Below, piece by piece: positions 1 to 9,267 of a DNA stretch of 64,000 bases. The notes below the pieces were generated by a model, which did no database searches, was not told where the DNA came from, and worked only from the letters and a program-made list of their open reading frames with translations. This stretch comes from JAUNBG01 sp964442735. Lineage in GTDB: Bacteria > Planctomycetota > Planctomycetia > Pirellulales > Thermoguttaceae. Both the position numbers and the translations under genes were made by a program. The stretch covers positions 13,746 through 77,745 of the forward strand of contig CAYUAP010000006.1 of NCBI GenBank assembly GCA_964442735.1. The letters run 5' to 3'. Position 1 is the first letter of the stretch. The number at the start of each line of letters is the position of its first letter.

Positions 1-603
1 ACGTGGTTTTTGAATAATGGCTCCACCAATAATACGCCCCTGTTTTAATGCGTTGGGACTGTTTTTTGACAAGAGTTCCGGCATTAAAACGACCGATCCG
101 TTGGCAACACCCAGAACGTCACCGGTTCGAATAATATCGGCCGTATAATATTGGTGAAGATTGGTATTTTCTATATACCCCCCCTGAATACTGGTTGCCT
201 CGCTTTTCGGGGGTAATTTCACCTCGACATCGATACGATCACCTTTTTGGGCACCGGCAGGAATGATAGCTTCCAAAAGGACGATGGCGGTCGACATAGA
301 CGCTATTTCTTTTTGTGCGTTCTTTTTCTTCTCCACATCACGCTGTAGATCCTTGAGAACAAGACCCTGATAGGTCGATGGCGGTTCATTCGCTCCGGTA
401 TCCGCCAAACCACGCAAAAGAGCTATTCCTTCTATTTTTGCGGCTTGCTTGTTCGAGGCACTGGCCAAGTCTCCGACCAGGCGCCCTTTATTCTGAAGTA
501 CTTTCTGTTGCTCTTTTTTCACAGGGTCTTCCGGAACCTTGTTACAACTGAGCAAAGAAGCACTCAAAAATACTATTATAATCACAATAATCAATCGTTT
601 CAT
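1..603 (-). CDS. FlgI-like (flagellar P-ring-like) lipoprotein, C-terminus outside the window
   Basis: Reading frame runs from ATG at 603 to the left edge without a stop (201 codons). An AAGGAG-type ribosome site lies just upstream. The N-terminus is a hydrophobic lipoprotein signal with lipobox LLSC (Cys about residue 20), followed by a charged linker. Residues ~58-190 (IEGIALLRGLADTG, then TYQGLVLKDLQRD, then a stretch with PAGAQKGDRIDVEVKLPP, TSIQGGY and VLGVANGSVVLMPE) follow the order of conserved blocks in FlgI-type P-ring proteins as found in Planctomycetota. In classical flagella FlgI forms the periplasmic P ring. A lipid-anchored version with no flagellar neighbours visible may serve another envelope role. 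Family assignment is from pattern recall; function is uncertain. Confidence 0.72.
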   Translation of the reverse strand, partial: MKRLIIVIIIVFLSASLLSCNKVPEDPVKKEQQKVLQNKGRLVGDLASASNKQAAKIEGIALLRGLADTGANEPPSTYQGLVLKDLQRDVEKKKNAQKEIASMSTAIVLLEAIIPAGAQKGDRIDVEVKLPPKSEATSIQGGYIENTNLHQYYTADIIRTGDVLGVANGSVVLMPELLSKNSPNALKQGRIIGGAIIQKPR

Positions 604-812
604 GGGAACTCCTTTTCCTGAATATGATACATTGGCACTTTAATCTATTTTTGAAAATTGGTCAATATTAAAAACAACAAATTATCAGTCTGGAATAAAA
701 AAATTCCGAAAAAAAATGGGAAGAGGTGTGGATTAAAAAGCCAATATCTGGTAAAATGGTAATATGGTTCGACACAATATTAATAAATATAAAAATGATT
801 AGGAGAATCTGC

Positions 813-2003
813 ATGACAAAATTACTCAATATCGCATTAATCGGACAGGGATTTATGGGTCGTTCGCACTCGAATGCCTGGGGCCAGGTAAAGCGATTTT
901 TCAAGACGGATATCAAACCGGTTCTGCATACCGTTTTTGGTCAGGAATTTGAGCATCCGGAAAATTTTGCGAAAACGTGGGATTGGCAGAATGCCTCGAC
1001 GAATTGGGAAGATACGATTAAAGATCCGGCAATTGGCCTGGTTGATATCGTAACACCAAATTTTATGCACGCCCCACCGGCAAAGGCCGCAATCGCCGCC
1101 GGAAAACCGGTTGCCTGTGAAAAACCTATTTCGGCTACTTTGGATGAAGCACGTGAAATGTCTCAAGCCGCCGAAAAGGCCGGTATCGATTCCTTTGTCT
1201 GGTTCTGCTATCGACGGGCCCCTGCCGTTGCATTCGCCTATAAAATCGTTCGTGAAGGACGTATCGGAGATATTCGCCATATCCGAGCTACATACCTGCA
1301 ACAGTGGGCCGATGATTCCGTTCCGTTCGCCTGGCGTTTCAAAAAAGCATATGCCGGTAGTGGCGCACATGGCGATTTAAATGCGCATATCGTCGATATG
1401 ACTCGTTTCATTTCCGGTCTGGAAATCACTGAAATCTGTGGCGCTATTACTGAAACCTTTGTCAAGGAACGGGTCGTTCCTGATGGCAATATGACCGACG
1501 AGGAACTCCGTTATAGTCGTGACGCAAAATCAGGTACCGTTAAAGCGGAAGTGGAAGTGGACGATACGACCCTCTTCCTGACTCGTTTCAATAATGGAGC
1601 AATTGGTTCCTATGAAGCCGCGCGTCAGGCTACTGGTAACTTTAATCGAAACAGTTTCGAAATTAATGGAACAAAAGGATCTCTCAAATTCAATTTTGAG
1701 GATATGAATTACCTGGAATTCTTCGATGCCACTCTCCCCGTCGCCTATCAGGGATGGACAAAAATTTTGTGCACGGAACCGGTTCACCCCTATGTCGCCA
1801 ATTACTGGCCTGCCGGTCATTTAATCGGTTACGAACATGGCTTTACCAGTATGGCCTATGATATTCTTCTCAAACTTAATGGAGAAGAGCCCGTAGTCCC
1901 ACTTCCTAGTTTTACCGACGCCTATAATACCCAACGCGTTCTGGAAGCCGCTCTGATTAGCGCCAATGAAAAACGATGGGTTGATATGAACTCTGTTCAC
2001 TAA
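813..2003 (+). CDS. Gfo/Idh/MocA family NAD(P)-dependent oxidoreductase
   Basis: 396 residues. The start is ATG 813, preceded by AGGAGA at 801-806; an in-frame ATG at 726 has no such site and adds unrelated residues. The N-terminal Rossmann fold opens with IALIGQGFMGRSH; the family signature is seen as ACEKPIS near residue 105, with the lysine that usually contacts nicotinamide. The C-terminal half is the mixed alpha/beta substrate domain (GSYEAARQATG and NSFEINGTKGSLKF blocks). Such enzymes oxidise or reduce sugars, sugar acids or inositols; the substrate cannot be read from the sequence. It stands alone between the FlgI-like gene (divergent) and the dciA-gyrB pair. Confidence 0.9.
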   Translation: MTKLLNIALIGQGFMGRSHSNAWGQVKRFFKTDIKPVLHTVFGQEFEHPENFAKTWDWQNASTNWEDTIKDPAIGLVDIVTPNFMHAPPAKAAIAAGKPVACEKPISATLDEAREMSQAAEKAGIDSFVWFCYRRAPAVAFAYKIVREGRIGDIRHIRATYLQQWADDSVPFAWRFKKAYAGSGAHGDLNAHIVDMTRFISGLEITEICGAITETFVKERVVPDGNMTDEELRYSRDAKSGTVKAEVEVDDTTLFLTRFNNGAIGSYEAARQATGNFNRNSFEINGTKGSLKFNFEDMNYLEFFDATLPVAYQGWTKILCTEPVHPYVANYWPAGHLIGYEHGFTSMAYDILLKLNGEEPVVPLPSFTDAYNTQRVLEAALISANEKRWVDMNSVH

Positions 2004-2117
2004 TCATTCAACGTTTCAGTAATATCACGGAAAATGGATTCGGTCTGTTTTCCGGTTGTTTTTTACAAGAAGTTTTTTAACTAACCTTGTAGTATTGACA
2101 TGATTATGGAATAGTTT

Positions 2118-2552
2118 ATGGCTAAACGAATACCAAAAAAAACACAAGTGCCTCGTAAAAAAATAATGAATTTTACAGAGGTGCAGGGGTTTGTTCATCC
2201 ATTGGGGTTTACGATTATTGATGATCGGCGCCCCACAAACGCGGTGAAGATTAGTTCCCTTGTTCCGAATATATTTGTTAAATACGGTATTGGGCGACGT
2301 TTGGGAATGGCGCGCTTCGAGAAGGTTTGGGAAGAAATTTGTTCCGGAATACTTCTGGAAGTGGCCTCCCTTAAAAAACTGGAGGAACGAATACGTTTGG
2401 TTTCGTTTCGTGGAGGAGTTATTCGGTTGGAAGTAACGGGATATTCCATGTTACAGGAATTGACGTTTTATCGTCAAGCTATTTTAAAAATGTTTCAGGC
2501 ACGATTACCGGATGAAAAAATACGGGAAGTACGGTTGACGATAAAGTCATAG
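2118..2552 (+). CDS. DUF721/DciA-like protein
   Basis: 144 residues. A basic N-terminus (about 20 residues rich in Lys/Arg) precedes a DUF721 domain: LGMARFEKVWEEICSG (residues ~55-70) followed by a strand/helix block with RGGVIRLEVTGYSMLQEL (~95-112), which is the usual order W...G...L.V...S..EL. DciA proteins act as replicative-helicase loaders or operators in many bacteria lacking DnaC. Its position 105 bp upstream of gyrB is a common replication-gene arrangement and supports the call. The start ATG 2118 is preceded by TGGAATAG, a weak ribosome site. Length is normal for the family. Confidence 0.75.
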   Translation: MAKRIPKKTQVPRKKIMNFTEVQGFVHPLGFTIIDDRRPTNAVKISSLVPNIFVKYGIGRRLGMARFEKVWEEICSGILLEVASLKKLEERIRLVSFRGGVIRLEVTGYSMLQELTFYRQAILKMFQARLPDEKIREVRLTIKS

Positions 2553-2558
2553 TTTTTT

Positions 2559-2599
2559 GAATAGAGCAGTATTTCGAATAGAGCAGTATTTCGAATAGA
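2559..2599. repeat. 17-bp tandem direct repeat between dciA and gyrB
   Basis: GAATAGAGCAGTATTTC occurs at 2559-2575 and again at 2576-2592, followed by a third partial copy (GAATAGA). It lies in the short dciA-gyrB gap, in the expected leader or spacer. No hairpin or operator function is evident. Confidence 0.9.
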
Positions 2600-2657
2600 A
2601 TTGAGATCGATTCCCCGAAAAGGGAATTCAACATAGAGAAGACAAGACAATATAAAA

Positions 2658-5279
2658 ATGAGTGATCAGCAGAATCAGGAAGGCGATCGTCCCAAGACGA
2701 ACGCGGTGGAAGACGGACAGGAAGCGTTGAACGAACACAAAAGTACATCGGAAATTCATATTGGCCATCATGAAGAATTTCATCATTCGGGACCGGCTGC
2801 AAACGATACCTATACGGCAGACGATCTGGAGCATTTGAGTGATCAGGAGCACGTCCGTAAAAGGCCGGGAATGTATATTGGTGACGTTGGAACTCGTGGC
2901 CTCCATCATTTAGTAAACGAGGTCGTCGATAATTCGATTGACGAGGCTATGGCCGGATTTGCGAACATTGTTTCGGTAACAATTAATGTAGACGGTTCCA
3001 TTTCTGTGGAAGACAATGGACGTGGTATTCCGGTTGAAATGCATAAAGATCTCAAAAAATCGACTCTTGAAGGTGTTATGACCGTTTTGAAATTTGGTGG
3101 TAAATTCAGTAAAGGTGCCTATCAAACATCCGGTGGTTTACACGGAGTCGGAGTTACCGTTGTTAATTTTTTGTCCGAATGGTGTGATGTCGAAGTTTGC
3201 CGTGATGGTTTTGCCTGGCGACAGGATTACGAACGTGGTATCCCTGTGGGCGAAGTCACCAAAATGGGAAAAACGGATAAACATGGAACGAAAACAACAT
3301 TTAAACCGGATCCTTTAATTTTCCCGGATATTAAGTTCGACTATAATATTTTATATCGCCGAATGCAGGATCTGGCCTTTTTGAATCATGGTGTAAAAAT
3401 TGTCTTTAAGGACGACCGAACAAATCAGGGGGAAGCATTTGAATATAAAGACGGTCTGATCGATTTTGTCCGTAATTTAAACAGAGCAACCGAGCCTGCC
3501 CATGAAGACATTATATTTGTAGAAGGGGAGCAGGATGGTGTTCAAGTTGAAATAGCACTTCAGTATACGGTCGAATATACGGAAAACATTAGAGCCTACG
3601 TGAATAATATTCACACAATTGAGGGTGGAACCCATCTCTCCGGTTTTAGAACAGCCTTGACACGTACCTTGAATAACTATGGGAAAAAGGAAAATATGTT
3701 TAAGGAACAGACTCCAGGAGGAGATGATTTTCGGGAAGGCTTAACGGCGGTTTTGTCGTTAAAGGTTCCCGAACCTCGATTGGAAGGTCAGACGAAGACA
3801 AAACTTGGTAATAGTGAAGTCGAGGGAATTGTCAATTCATTATTTGGTGAATCGTTATCCAAATATCTGGAGGAGAATCCCAAGACGGCCAAAATAATCG
3901 TCGAGAAGGGAATCGTTGCTGCCGAGGCTCGTGAAAGTGCGCGAAAGGCCCGACAGTTGGTTCGTAGTCGTAAAGGGGCACTCAATCATGGTGGTATGCC
4001 GGGAAAACTTCGTGACTGTTCCAGTAAAGAGGTCGATAAATGTGAACTGTTCCTTGTCGAGGGGCAATCTGCGGGAGGAAGTGCCGAAGGGGGTCGTATT
4101 CGTGAATATCAAGCAATCCTCCCTCTTCGTGGAAAAGTCATTAATGCCTATAAAGCTCGAGAAGAACGTGTTCTGGCCAACGACGAAGTTCGAACTATGA
4201 TTGCGGCAGTGGGAATCGGAATTGGCGAAGAGACCGATCTGACCAAACGCCGATATGGTAAAATTATTATTATGACCGATGCCGATGTCGATGGTTCTCA
4301 TATTCGAACGCTCCTGCTAACCTTCTTCTATCGTCAGATGTATGAATTGGTCAAGGCCGGTCACGTTTATGTCGCGCAGCCACCTCTCTTCCGTGTTCGT
4401 CGTAAAGGAGGAAAGGGTCCTTCCCGATATATTCAGACGGACGAGGAAATGCGCCGTGAACTGTTGGATAACGGTATTGCGGACGCCACCTTTGACCCGT
4501 TGGACGGTCGAATTATCGAAGGGGAAAAAATGCAGACGTTATGTAAAACGCTCAGTTCCATCGAAGAATCTGTTATCGCCTTGGAAAAACGCGGTATCAG
4601 TCTTCGGGAACATGCTAAACGTATGGATCCGCAGACGGGAAAACTCCCCATCTTCCACGCCTATTGGCGAAAAAAGGACTATTGGTTTCCAGGACGCCCG
4701 GAAATGGACGCCTTTTTGGCAACATTAGAGCAGGAGACAGGGGAATCGGCCGCCGTTTTAACCGGAGGAGATTCCATTTCCGCTAGTTTACATCAGGCGG
4801 AAGAAACAATCGTACCCAGCGAGGATAATAAAACCGAGGAAAATTCTAATACACTGCATATGATGGAACTGCACGAAGTACGTTCCTTAAACCGACAATT
4901 GGCTGATTTGCGTGATATGGGATTCGAGATCGACGCCTTAATGTCCGCCCAACGGACCGGACAGGAAGGGCCTCGATATATACTGCGACGTGGCGATGCC
5001 GAAGTCGGTATTGAAGATTTACGCGGCTTGTTATCCGCTATTCGCAAGGCTGGGGAAAAAGGACAGCAGATCACCCGGTTTAAAGGACTGGGGGAAATGG
5101 ATCCGGAAGAGCTTCGGGAAACAACGTTAGATCCACAGAATAGAACTTTGGTTCAAGTCACTATGGAAGACGCTGCCGCCGCAGATGATTTATTCCGCGT
5201 TCTAATGGGTGATAAAGTGGAGCCGCGCCGTGAATTCATCGAAAAATACGCTCTCGATGTCAAATATCTTGACGTCTAA
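2658..5279 (+). CDS. gyrB: DNA gyrase subunit B
   Basis: 873 residues, longer than the usual ~640-residue form. The GHKL ATPase domain begins near residue 55 (RKRPGMYIGDVG, then EVVDNSIDEAMAG and DNGRGIPV; GGLHGVG for the lid). The Toprim domain shows EGQSAGG near residue 466 and DADVDGSHIRTL near 539. Residues ~610-740 form an insertion between the Toprim core and the C-terminal GyrA-contact segment, which is intact (RFKGLGEMDPEEL near 808). The first ~50 residues are an acidic, histidine-containing extension. It makes the ATPase half of gyrase and introduces negative supercoils. gyrA is not in the window. Confidence 0.98.
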   Translation: MSDQQNQEGDRPKTNAVEDGQEALNEHKSTSEIHIGHHEEFHHSGPAANDTYTADDLEHLSDQEHVRKRPGMYIGDVGTRGLHHLVNEVVDNSIDEAMAGFANIVSVTINVDGSISVEDNGRGIPVEMHKDLKKSTLEGVMTVLKFGGKFSKGAYQTSGGLHGVGVTVVNFLSEWCDVEVCRDGFAWRQDYERGIPVGEVTKMGKTDKHGTKTTFKPDPLIFPDIKFDYNILYRRMQDLAFLNHGVKIVFKDDRTNQGEAFEYKDGLIDFVRNLNRATEPAHEDIIFVEGEQDGVQVEIALQYTVEYTENIRAYVNNIHTIEGGTHLSGFRTALTRTLNNYGKKENMFKEQTPGGDDFREGLTAVLSLKVPEPRLEGQTKTKLGNSEVEGIVNSLFGESLSKYLEENPKTAKIIVEKGIVAAEARESARKARQLVRSRKGALNHGGMPGKLRDCSSKEVDKCELFLVEGQSAGGSAEGGRIREYQAILPLRGKVINAYKAREERVLANDEVRTMIAAVGIGIGEETDLTKRRYGKIIIMTDADVDGSHIRTLLLTFFYRQMYELVKAGHVYVAQPPLFRVRRKGGKGPSRYIQTDEEMRRELLDNGIADATFDPLDGRIIEGEKMQTLCKTLSSIEESVIALEKRGISLREHAKRMDPQTGKLPIFHAYWRKKDYWFPGRPEMDAFLATLEQETGESAAVLTGGDSISASLHQAEETIVPSEDNKTEENSNTLHMMELHEVRSLNRQLADLRDMGFEIDALMSAQRTGQEGPRYILRRGDAEVGIEDLRGLLSAIRKAGEKGQQITRFKGLGEMDPEELRETTLDPQNRTLVQVTMEDAAAADDLFRVLMGDKVEPRREFIEKYALDVKYLDV

Positions 5280-5307
5280 CGTATGATCATATTGTATACG
5301 ACAACAT

Positions 5308-5461
5308 ATTTTAAAACCACAGATAGATACTGATTTTCACAGATGAACTTCTGAAGCATAAAGAATTATCCGTATTTTATGATGAAGAATAAATGCGAAG
5401 AAATCCATGTTTCATACGAACTTCATTTGATGTTTGGTTATCTTTGTCTGTGGTTTAAAAT
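5308..5461. repeat. Inverted-repeat-bounded intergenic element (related to family C)
   Basis: About 154 bp between gyrB and hslV. The left end reads ATTTTAAAACCACAGA and the right end, read in reverse complement, ATTTTAAACCACAGA, an imperfect terminal inverted repeat. The CCACAGA end and the internal TGATTTTCAC resemble the elements at 50065-50269 and 54111-54335. No reading frame is present. It fills almost the whole 236-bp intergenic gap. Confidence 0.6.
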
Positions 5462-5515
5462 CATTTTTAGGATGGTTGGTAAATCCGTCCAATAGAATCA
5501 GGAAAATAGGTAATA

Positions 5516-6058
5516 ATGAAATCAAGAAGTACGACAATATTAACGGTACGGCATGCCGGTGTTGTTGCTATTGGCGGAGACGGACAAGTAACGCTAGGCA
5601 GTTCGATCATGAAGGCGGACGCCATGAAGATACGTAAAATACTGGACGGTCGTGTTATAACCGGGTTCGCCGGTTCGACTGCGGATGCCTTCGCCTTAAT
5701 GGAACGGTTCGAGGCCAAATTAAAAGATTTTCCCTCGAATATCCCACGAGCCGCTACGGAACTGGCTAAAGAATGGAGAACCGACAAAATTCTCCGTAAA
5801 CTTGAAGCTATGATGATTATTGTCGATTGTAACGAAACATTACTTTTATCGGGTAATGGTGATGTTATTGTACCAACGGACGGTATTTTGGCCATTGGTT
5901 CTGGAGGAAATTATGCCATGGCTGCAGCCAAGGCGCTGGTTCAGTACAGTTCACTGTCGACTAGGGATATTGTGTTTGAATCTCTAAAAATAGCATCGGA
6001 AATTGATATATACACAAACTCAAATATTGTAGTAGAGGAACTTCCATGTCTGAAATGA
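5516..6058 (+). CDS. hslV: ATP-dependent protease subunit HslV
   Basis: 180 residues, normal length. After a five-residue N-terminal propeptide (MKSRS) the sequence TTILTVRHAG provides the candidate N-terminal catalytic threonine. The family pattern continues with GDGQVTLGSSIMKADAMKIRKI, split here by the conserved lysine region, then GFAGSTADAF, KEWRTDKILRKLEA and AIGSGGNYAMAAAKAL. HslV forms the double hexameric peptidase chamber that pairs with the HslU unfoldase. Its stop overlaps the hslU start by 13 bases, so translation is probably coupled. The active site looks intact, although the partner hslU has an early stop codon. Confidence 0.96.
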   Translation: MKSRSTTILTVRHAGVVAIGGDGQVTLGSSIMKADAMKIRKILDGRVITGFAGSTADAFALMERFEAKLKDFPSNIPRAATELAKEWRTDKILRKLEAMMIIVDCNETLLLSGNGDVIVPTDGILAIGSGGNYAMAAAKALVQYSSLSTRDIVFESLKIASEIDIYTNSNIVVEELPCLK

Positions 6059-7746
6059 CCCCTCGGGAAATTGTTGCAGAACTTGATAAATACATTATTG
6101 GTTAAAAAGAAGCCAAACGATCTGTGGCGGTTGCTATTCGTAATCGATGGCGCCGGCAAAAGGTTGAACCGGAAATGAAAGGCGAAATAGGCCCAAAAAA
6201 CATTATGATGATCGGTCCGACCGGTGTAGGAAAGACGGAAATTGCCCGCCGTTTGGCTACGTTGACCGGGGCTCCATTTATTAAAGTTGAAGCCACAAAA
6301 TACACAGAAGTTGGTTACTACGGACGCGATGTTGAGAGTATGATTCGCGATCTGGTGGAAAACGCCATTGGTATCGTTCGTACGTCTGAACGAAAAAAAG
6401 TGGAAGATAAGGCTACAGAATTAACGGAAGAACGTTTGGTCACTTTAATTGAAGAATCACTTCTCAATAATCAATATCCACCGCCGCCCTGTAAATCAAA
6501 ACGAACAAAAAAGAATACAACCACCAAAGAGGATTCCCCGAATCAAGAATATAATCCATTTGCCTCCATTAAAATCGACGCTGCAAACCCATTACTCAGT
6601 TTGGGAGATATCTTCAAAACACTGGAAGAAATCACCAAAGATAAAATGGGGGAAGCAGACAAGGATTCAATCTCGACAAAAAATGATAAAACAAATTCCG
6701 AATCCGACAGGAATAATATCGATAATAACAATATCAACACTAACAACAACACTAATAATAATAACGATAACAACAATAACAACAACGACAATAACAACAG
6801 CGATAACAGTGATAACGACGATAACGATAATGAAGACCAATCTCTATCTCAAGATCCGGAGAAAAATAAACACCATGTCGATCGCTCGGAAATACTTCTT
6901 CGATTACTTTCAGGTGAATATGAAAAAACGATGGTAACCATTCTGGCAGAACAGAAAATGGCACCGGTTATTATGGGTGGAATCGGAATGGAGTCGATGG
7001 AAAATGACCTTCAGTCCATGTTCGACAATATTATACCGAAACGTAATCAGAAGAGAGAATTACCGGTGGAGGAAGCGCGAAAAGTAATTTTCGAGCAGGA
7101 ATGTGAACGATTAATCAATAAAGAAAAGGTTAATTCTCAAGCCATTGAACTAGCGGAAAATTTGGGTATTATCTTTATTGACGAATTGGATAAAATTGTC
7201 GCTAGTGACAACCAGCATGGGGCAGATGTTTCGCGTCAAGGGGTTCAGCGTGACCTTCTTCCTATTGTCGAAGGAACCACGATTCAGACGAAATATGGAT
7301 TTGTTTCGACAGAACATGTCCTGTTTATTGCCGCAGGAGCGTTTCATCGATCAAAACCAACAGATCTGATGCCGGAACTGCAAGGCCGTTTTCCAATTCG
7401 TGTCGAATTGGACGACCTGTCAAGTGACGATTTCATTCGGATTTTAAAGGAGCCGCACGGTGCTTTAACCAAACAGTATAAAGCCCTGATGAAGACAGAA
7501 GGTGTTGACCTGGAATTTACCGAAGACGCCGTTGCTGAATTGGCACAATATGCCTATAAAGTTAATCAAACGACAATGAATATCGGAGCACGACGACTGT
7601 ATACCATTATGGAACGTCTTTTGGAAGAACTCAGTTTTGAGGCTCCGGACATGAAAATGGGGAAAGTCGTTGTCAATGCCGCATATGTCAAACAACGTCT
7701 GGGCGAACTGATTCAGGACGAAGACCTCAATAAATTTATTTTATAA
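6046..7746 (+). pseudogene. hslU: HslU unfoldase with an in-frame TAA at codon 20
   Basis: From ATG 6046 the frame reads MSEMTPREIVAELDKYIIG, then TAA (6103-6105), then KEAKRSVAVAIRNRWRR. The family has Gln at that place (GQ..AKRAVA), so one C-to-T change (CAA to TAA) explains it. The rest is open to 7746: Walker A GPTGVGKT (~residue 56), pore loop GYYG in place of the common GYVG, Walker B IIFIDELDK (~375), GVQRDLLPIVEG and the C-terminal sensor region. A GTG at 6124 (codon 27) could restart translation but would lack the YIIGQ segment that contacts the nucleotide. The I-domain contains a run of Asn/Asp (residues ~223-264). Either a real lesion, a rare readthrough or a consensus error. Other genes here end normally in TAA, so code change is excluded. 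Confidence 0.85.
6712..6837 (+). repeat. Asn/Asp-coding low-complexity tract inside hslU
   Basis: About 126 bases made mostly of AAT/AAC and GAT/GAC codons, encoding almost only Asn, Asp, Ser and Thr with Glu at the end. It lies in the intermediate (I) domain, downstream of a Lys/Ser/Asp-rich linker, and keeps the frame. The mixed use of AAT and AAC and of GAT and GAC means it is not a simple perfect microsatellite, but slippage-type expansion remains the likely origin. Confidence 0.9.
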
Positions 7747-7766
7747 CGAACACAGGTAATACAGTT

Positions 7767-8618
7767 ATGTCCGATGTTGTCAAATTGGATTCTGTCTCTT
7801 TTGGTTATGATGAAACGAACGTTCTGACAGATGTTGATTTAGCCATTCCGCAGGGAGTGTTTGCGTCAATCGTAGGTCCCAATGGAGGAGGTAAAACTAC
7901 ATTAGTACGACTAATACTAGGTCTTTTACGTCCTCGAAAAGGAACGGTACGTTTATTTGATGACGATCCGGTAAAGACAAGACTGAACGTCGGTTATACG
8001 CCACAGCATTTAGTTGTCGACTTTAATTATCCCATTTCCGTATTGGAAGTCGTTTTAACCGGACGCTTGGGTTGTCCTGGAAAAGATGGACGGCGTAAAT
8101 CGTTTTTTTCCTCTCTTTTTTACACAAAAGAAGATAAAGATGCCGCCTGCGACGCTATCAGGCAGATGCACCTCGACGGCCTGGAAAAACGATCTTTCAG
8201 TATGTTATCTGGAGGACAACGGCAACGTGTACTCGTTGCTCGTGCATTGTGCGGCTCTCCCAAATTACTGATTCTTGACGAGCCTGGTAATAATATCGAT
8301 CCCAATTGCTCGAATATCCTGTTCGATTTATTGAAAAATCTGAATCAAAAAATAACAATACTTGTAGTCTCCCATGATTTAGGTGTTGTTTCCCAGTATT
8401 CGACCAGTGTAATTTGTATTAATAATTCCGTACACGTCCATCCAACTTCGGAACTGAATGGAACACGTCTGGTTGATCTTTATCAGTCTGATATTCAATT
8501 GGTTCGACATGATCATTGTTGTAGTGAACATGGCCATTCATCAATAGGATTACATGACAATAGTGAACATGGCCATTCATCAATAGGATTACATGACAAT
8601 ATTGACCATCATGAATAG
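7767..8618 (+). CDS. Zinc/manganese-type ABC transporter ATP-binding protein with His-rich tail
   Basis: 283 residues. Walker A is GPNGGGKT (~residues 38-45), Q-loop in TPQHL, signature LSGGQRQR (~148), Walker B LLILDEP (~170), and the H-loop histidine in VVSHD. The D-loop region reads DEPGNNID where the family often has DEPTAGID. The overall pattern is that of ZnuC/MntB-type ATPases. The last ~45 residues are His-rich (HDHCC, then two 13-residue repeats SEHGHSSIGLHDN, then DHHE), suggesting metal binding. No matching membrane permease or solute-binding protein is adjacent; instead the gene is coupled to a peptidase and a nucleotidyltransferase. It follows hslU by 20 bases. Confidence 0.9.
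   Translation: MSDVVKLDSVSFGYDETNVLTDVDLAIPQGVFASIVGPNGGGKTTLVRLILGLLRPRKGTVRLFDDDPVKTRLNVGYTPQHLVVDFNYPISVLEVVLTGRLGCPGKDGRRKSFFSSLFYTKEDKDAACDAIRQMHLDGLEKRSFSMLSGGQRQRVLVARALCGSPKLLILDEPGNNIDPNCSNILFDLLKNLNQKITILVVSHDLGVVSQYSTSVICINNSVHVHPTSELNGTRLVDLYQSDIQLVRHDHCCSEHGHSSIGLHDNSEHGHSSIGLHDNIDHHE
8522..8599 (+). repeat. 39-bp in-frame tandem repeat (two copies) in the ABC ATPase tail
   Basis: Two identical 39-bp units, 8522-8560 and 8561-8599, encode the histidine-containing 13-residue repeat at the C-terminus. The perfect identity suggests recent duplication. The copy number can change by 13 residues without breaking the frame. Confidence 0.95.
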
Positions 8619-9267
8619 CGATAAAAAAATCAATAATAAAGAAGAAATAAAAAAACTATCGTTAAAAGTATTTTCCCCTTTAATGAAGGAAACATTCGAT
8701 TCCGGATCCGATTTTATTTTTTCTCCAACAGGTAACAGTATGCTTCCTCTATTACGTGGTACTGGAGACTATGTTGTTTTACGTCGTTCCCTGTCTGGAT
8801 ACTATTGTGGCGATATCGTTTTATTTATGCGGAAAAATGGAAACTATATTCTTCATCGTATCGTAGAAATTGACAACGACGGTTATGTTTTATGTGGAGA
8901 TGGACAAAAGACCCTGGAGAAGGGTATTCAAGCCGATCAAATCATTGCTCGTGTCCATTCTTTTTATCGCTATAAAGAAAGTTGGATTCCTTTTAAACAT
9001 CGTAAAGATAAACTATCTTCCTTTATATTGAGAGAGCAAAATGACATCAATGGTAAACATTTCCGAAAATATAATTGTCAAACAAGCTGGTGTTATCTTT
9101 GCTATTGTCATATGTGGCGTTTTTTATACCCGGTACGACGTTATTTGTTATTGTTGATACGCACTCTATGGCCAATTATAAAAGATAATCAAGATATTCC
9201 CCTACAAAATGACGATTCAAAAACCATTAATGGAATATCTCAAAATGTCACTAAAGAAAAACGATGA
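8611..9267 (+). CDS. S24/S26-type (signal peptidase-like) serine peptidase
   Basis: 218 residues from ATG 8611, which overlaps the end of the ABC ATPase gene by 8 bases; an in-frame ATG at 8593 is an alternative and neither has a clear ribosome site. The motif PTGNSMLPLL (Ser near residue 43) gives the nucleophile; RGTGDYVV, GDIVLF and YILHRIVEI follow in the order typical of the S24/S26 fold. The histidine in LHRIV sits where SipW/ER-type peptidases use His instead of Lys. Residues 150-190 are Cys/Trp/Tyr-rich with one possible hydrophobic helix (RYLLLLIRTLW). Such stand-alone peptidases are often found beside nucleotidyltransferase genes, as here. The substrate is unknown. Confidence 0.8.
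   Translation: MNSDKKINNKEEIKKLSLKVFSPLMKETFDSGSDFIFSPTGNSMLPLLRGTGDYVVLRRSLSGYYCGDIVLFMRKNGNYILHRIVEIDNDGYVLCGDGQKTLEKGIQADQIIARVHSFYRYKESWIPFKHRKDKLSSFILREQNDINGKHFRKYNCQTSWCYLCYCHMWRFLYPVRRYLLLLIRTLWPIIKDNQDIPLQNDDSKTINGISQNVTKEKR

Noticed and set aside
6103..6105. Reassignment of TAA to Gln
   Set aside because: gyrB, hslU itself, tpiA and many other genes here end with TAA at family-typical lengths, so TAA is a stop in this organism.
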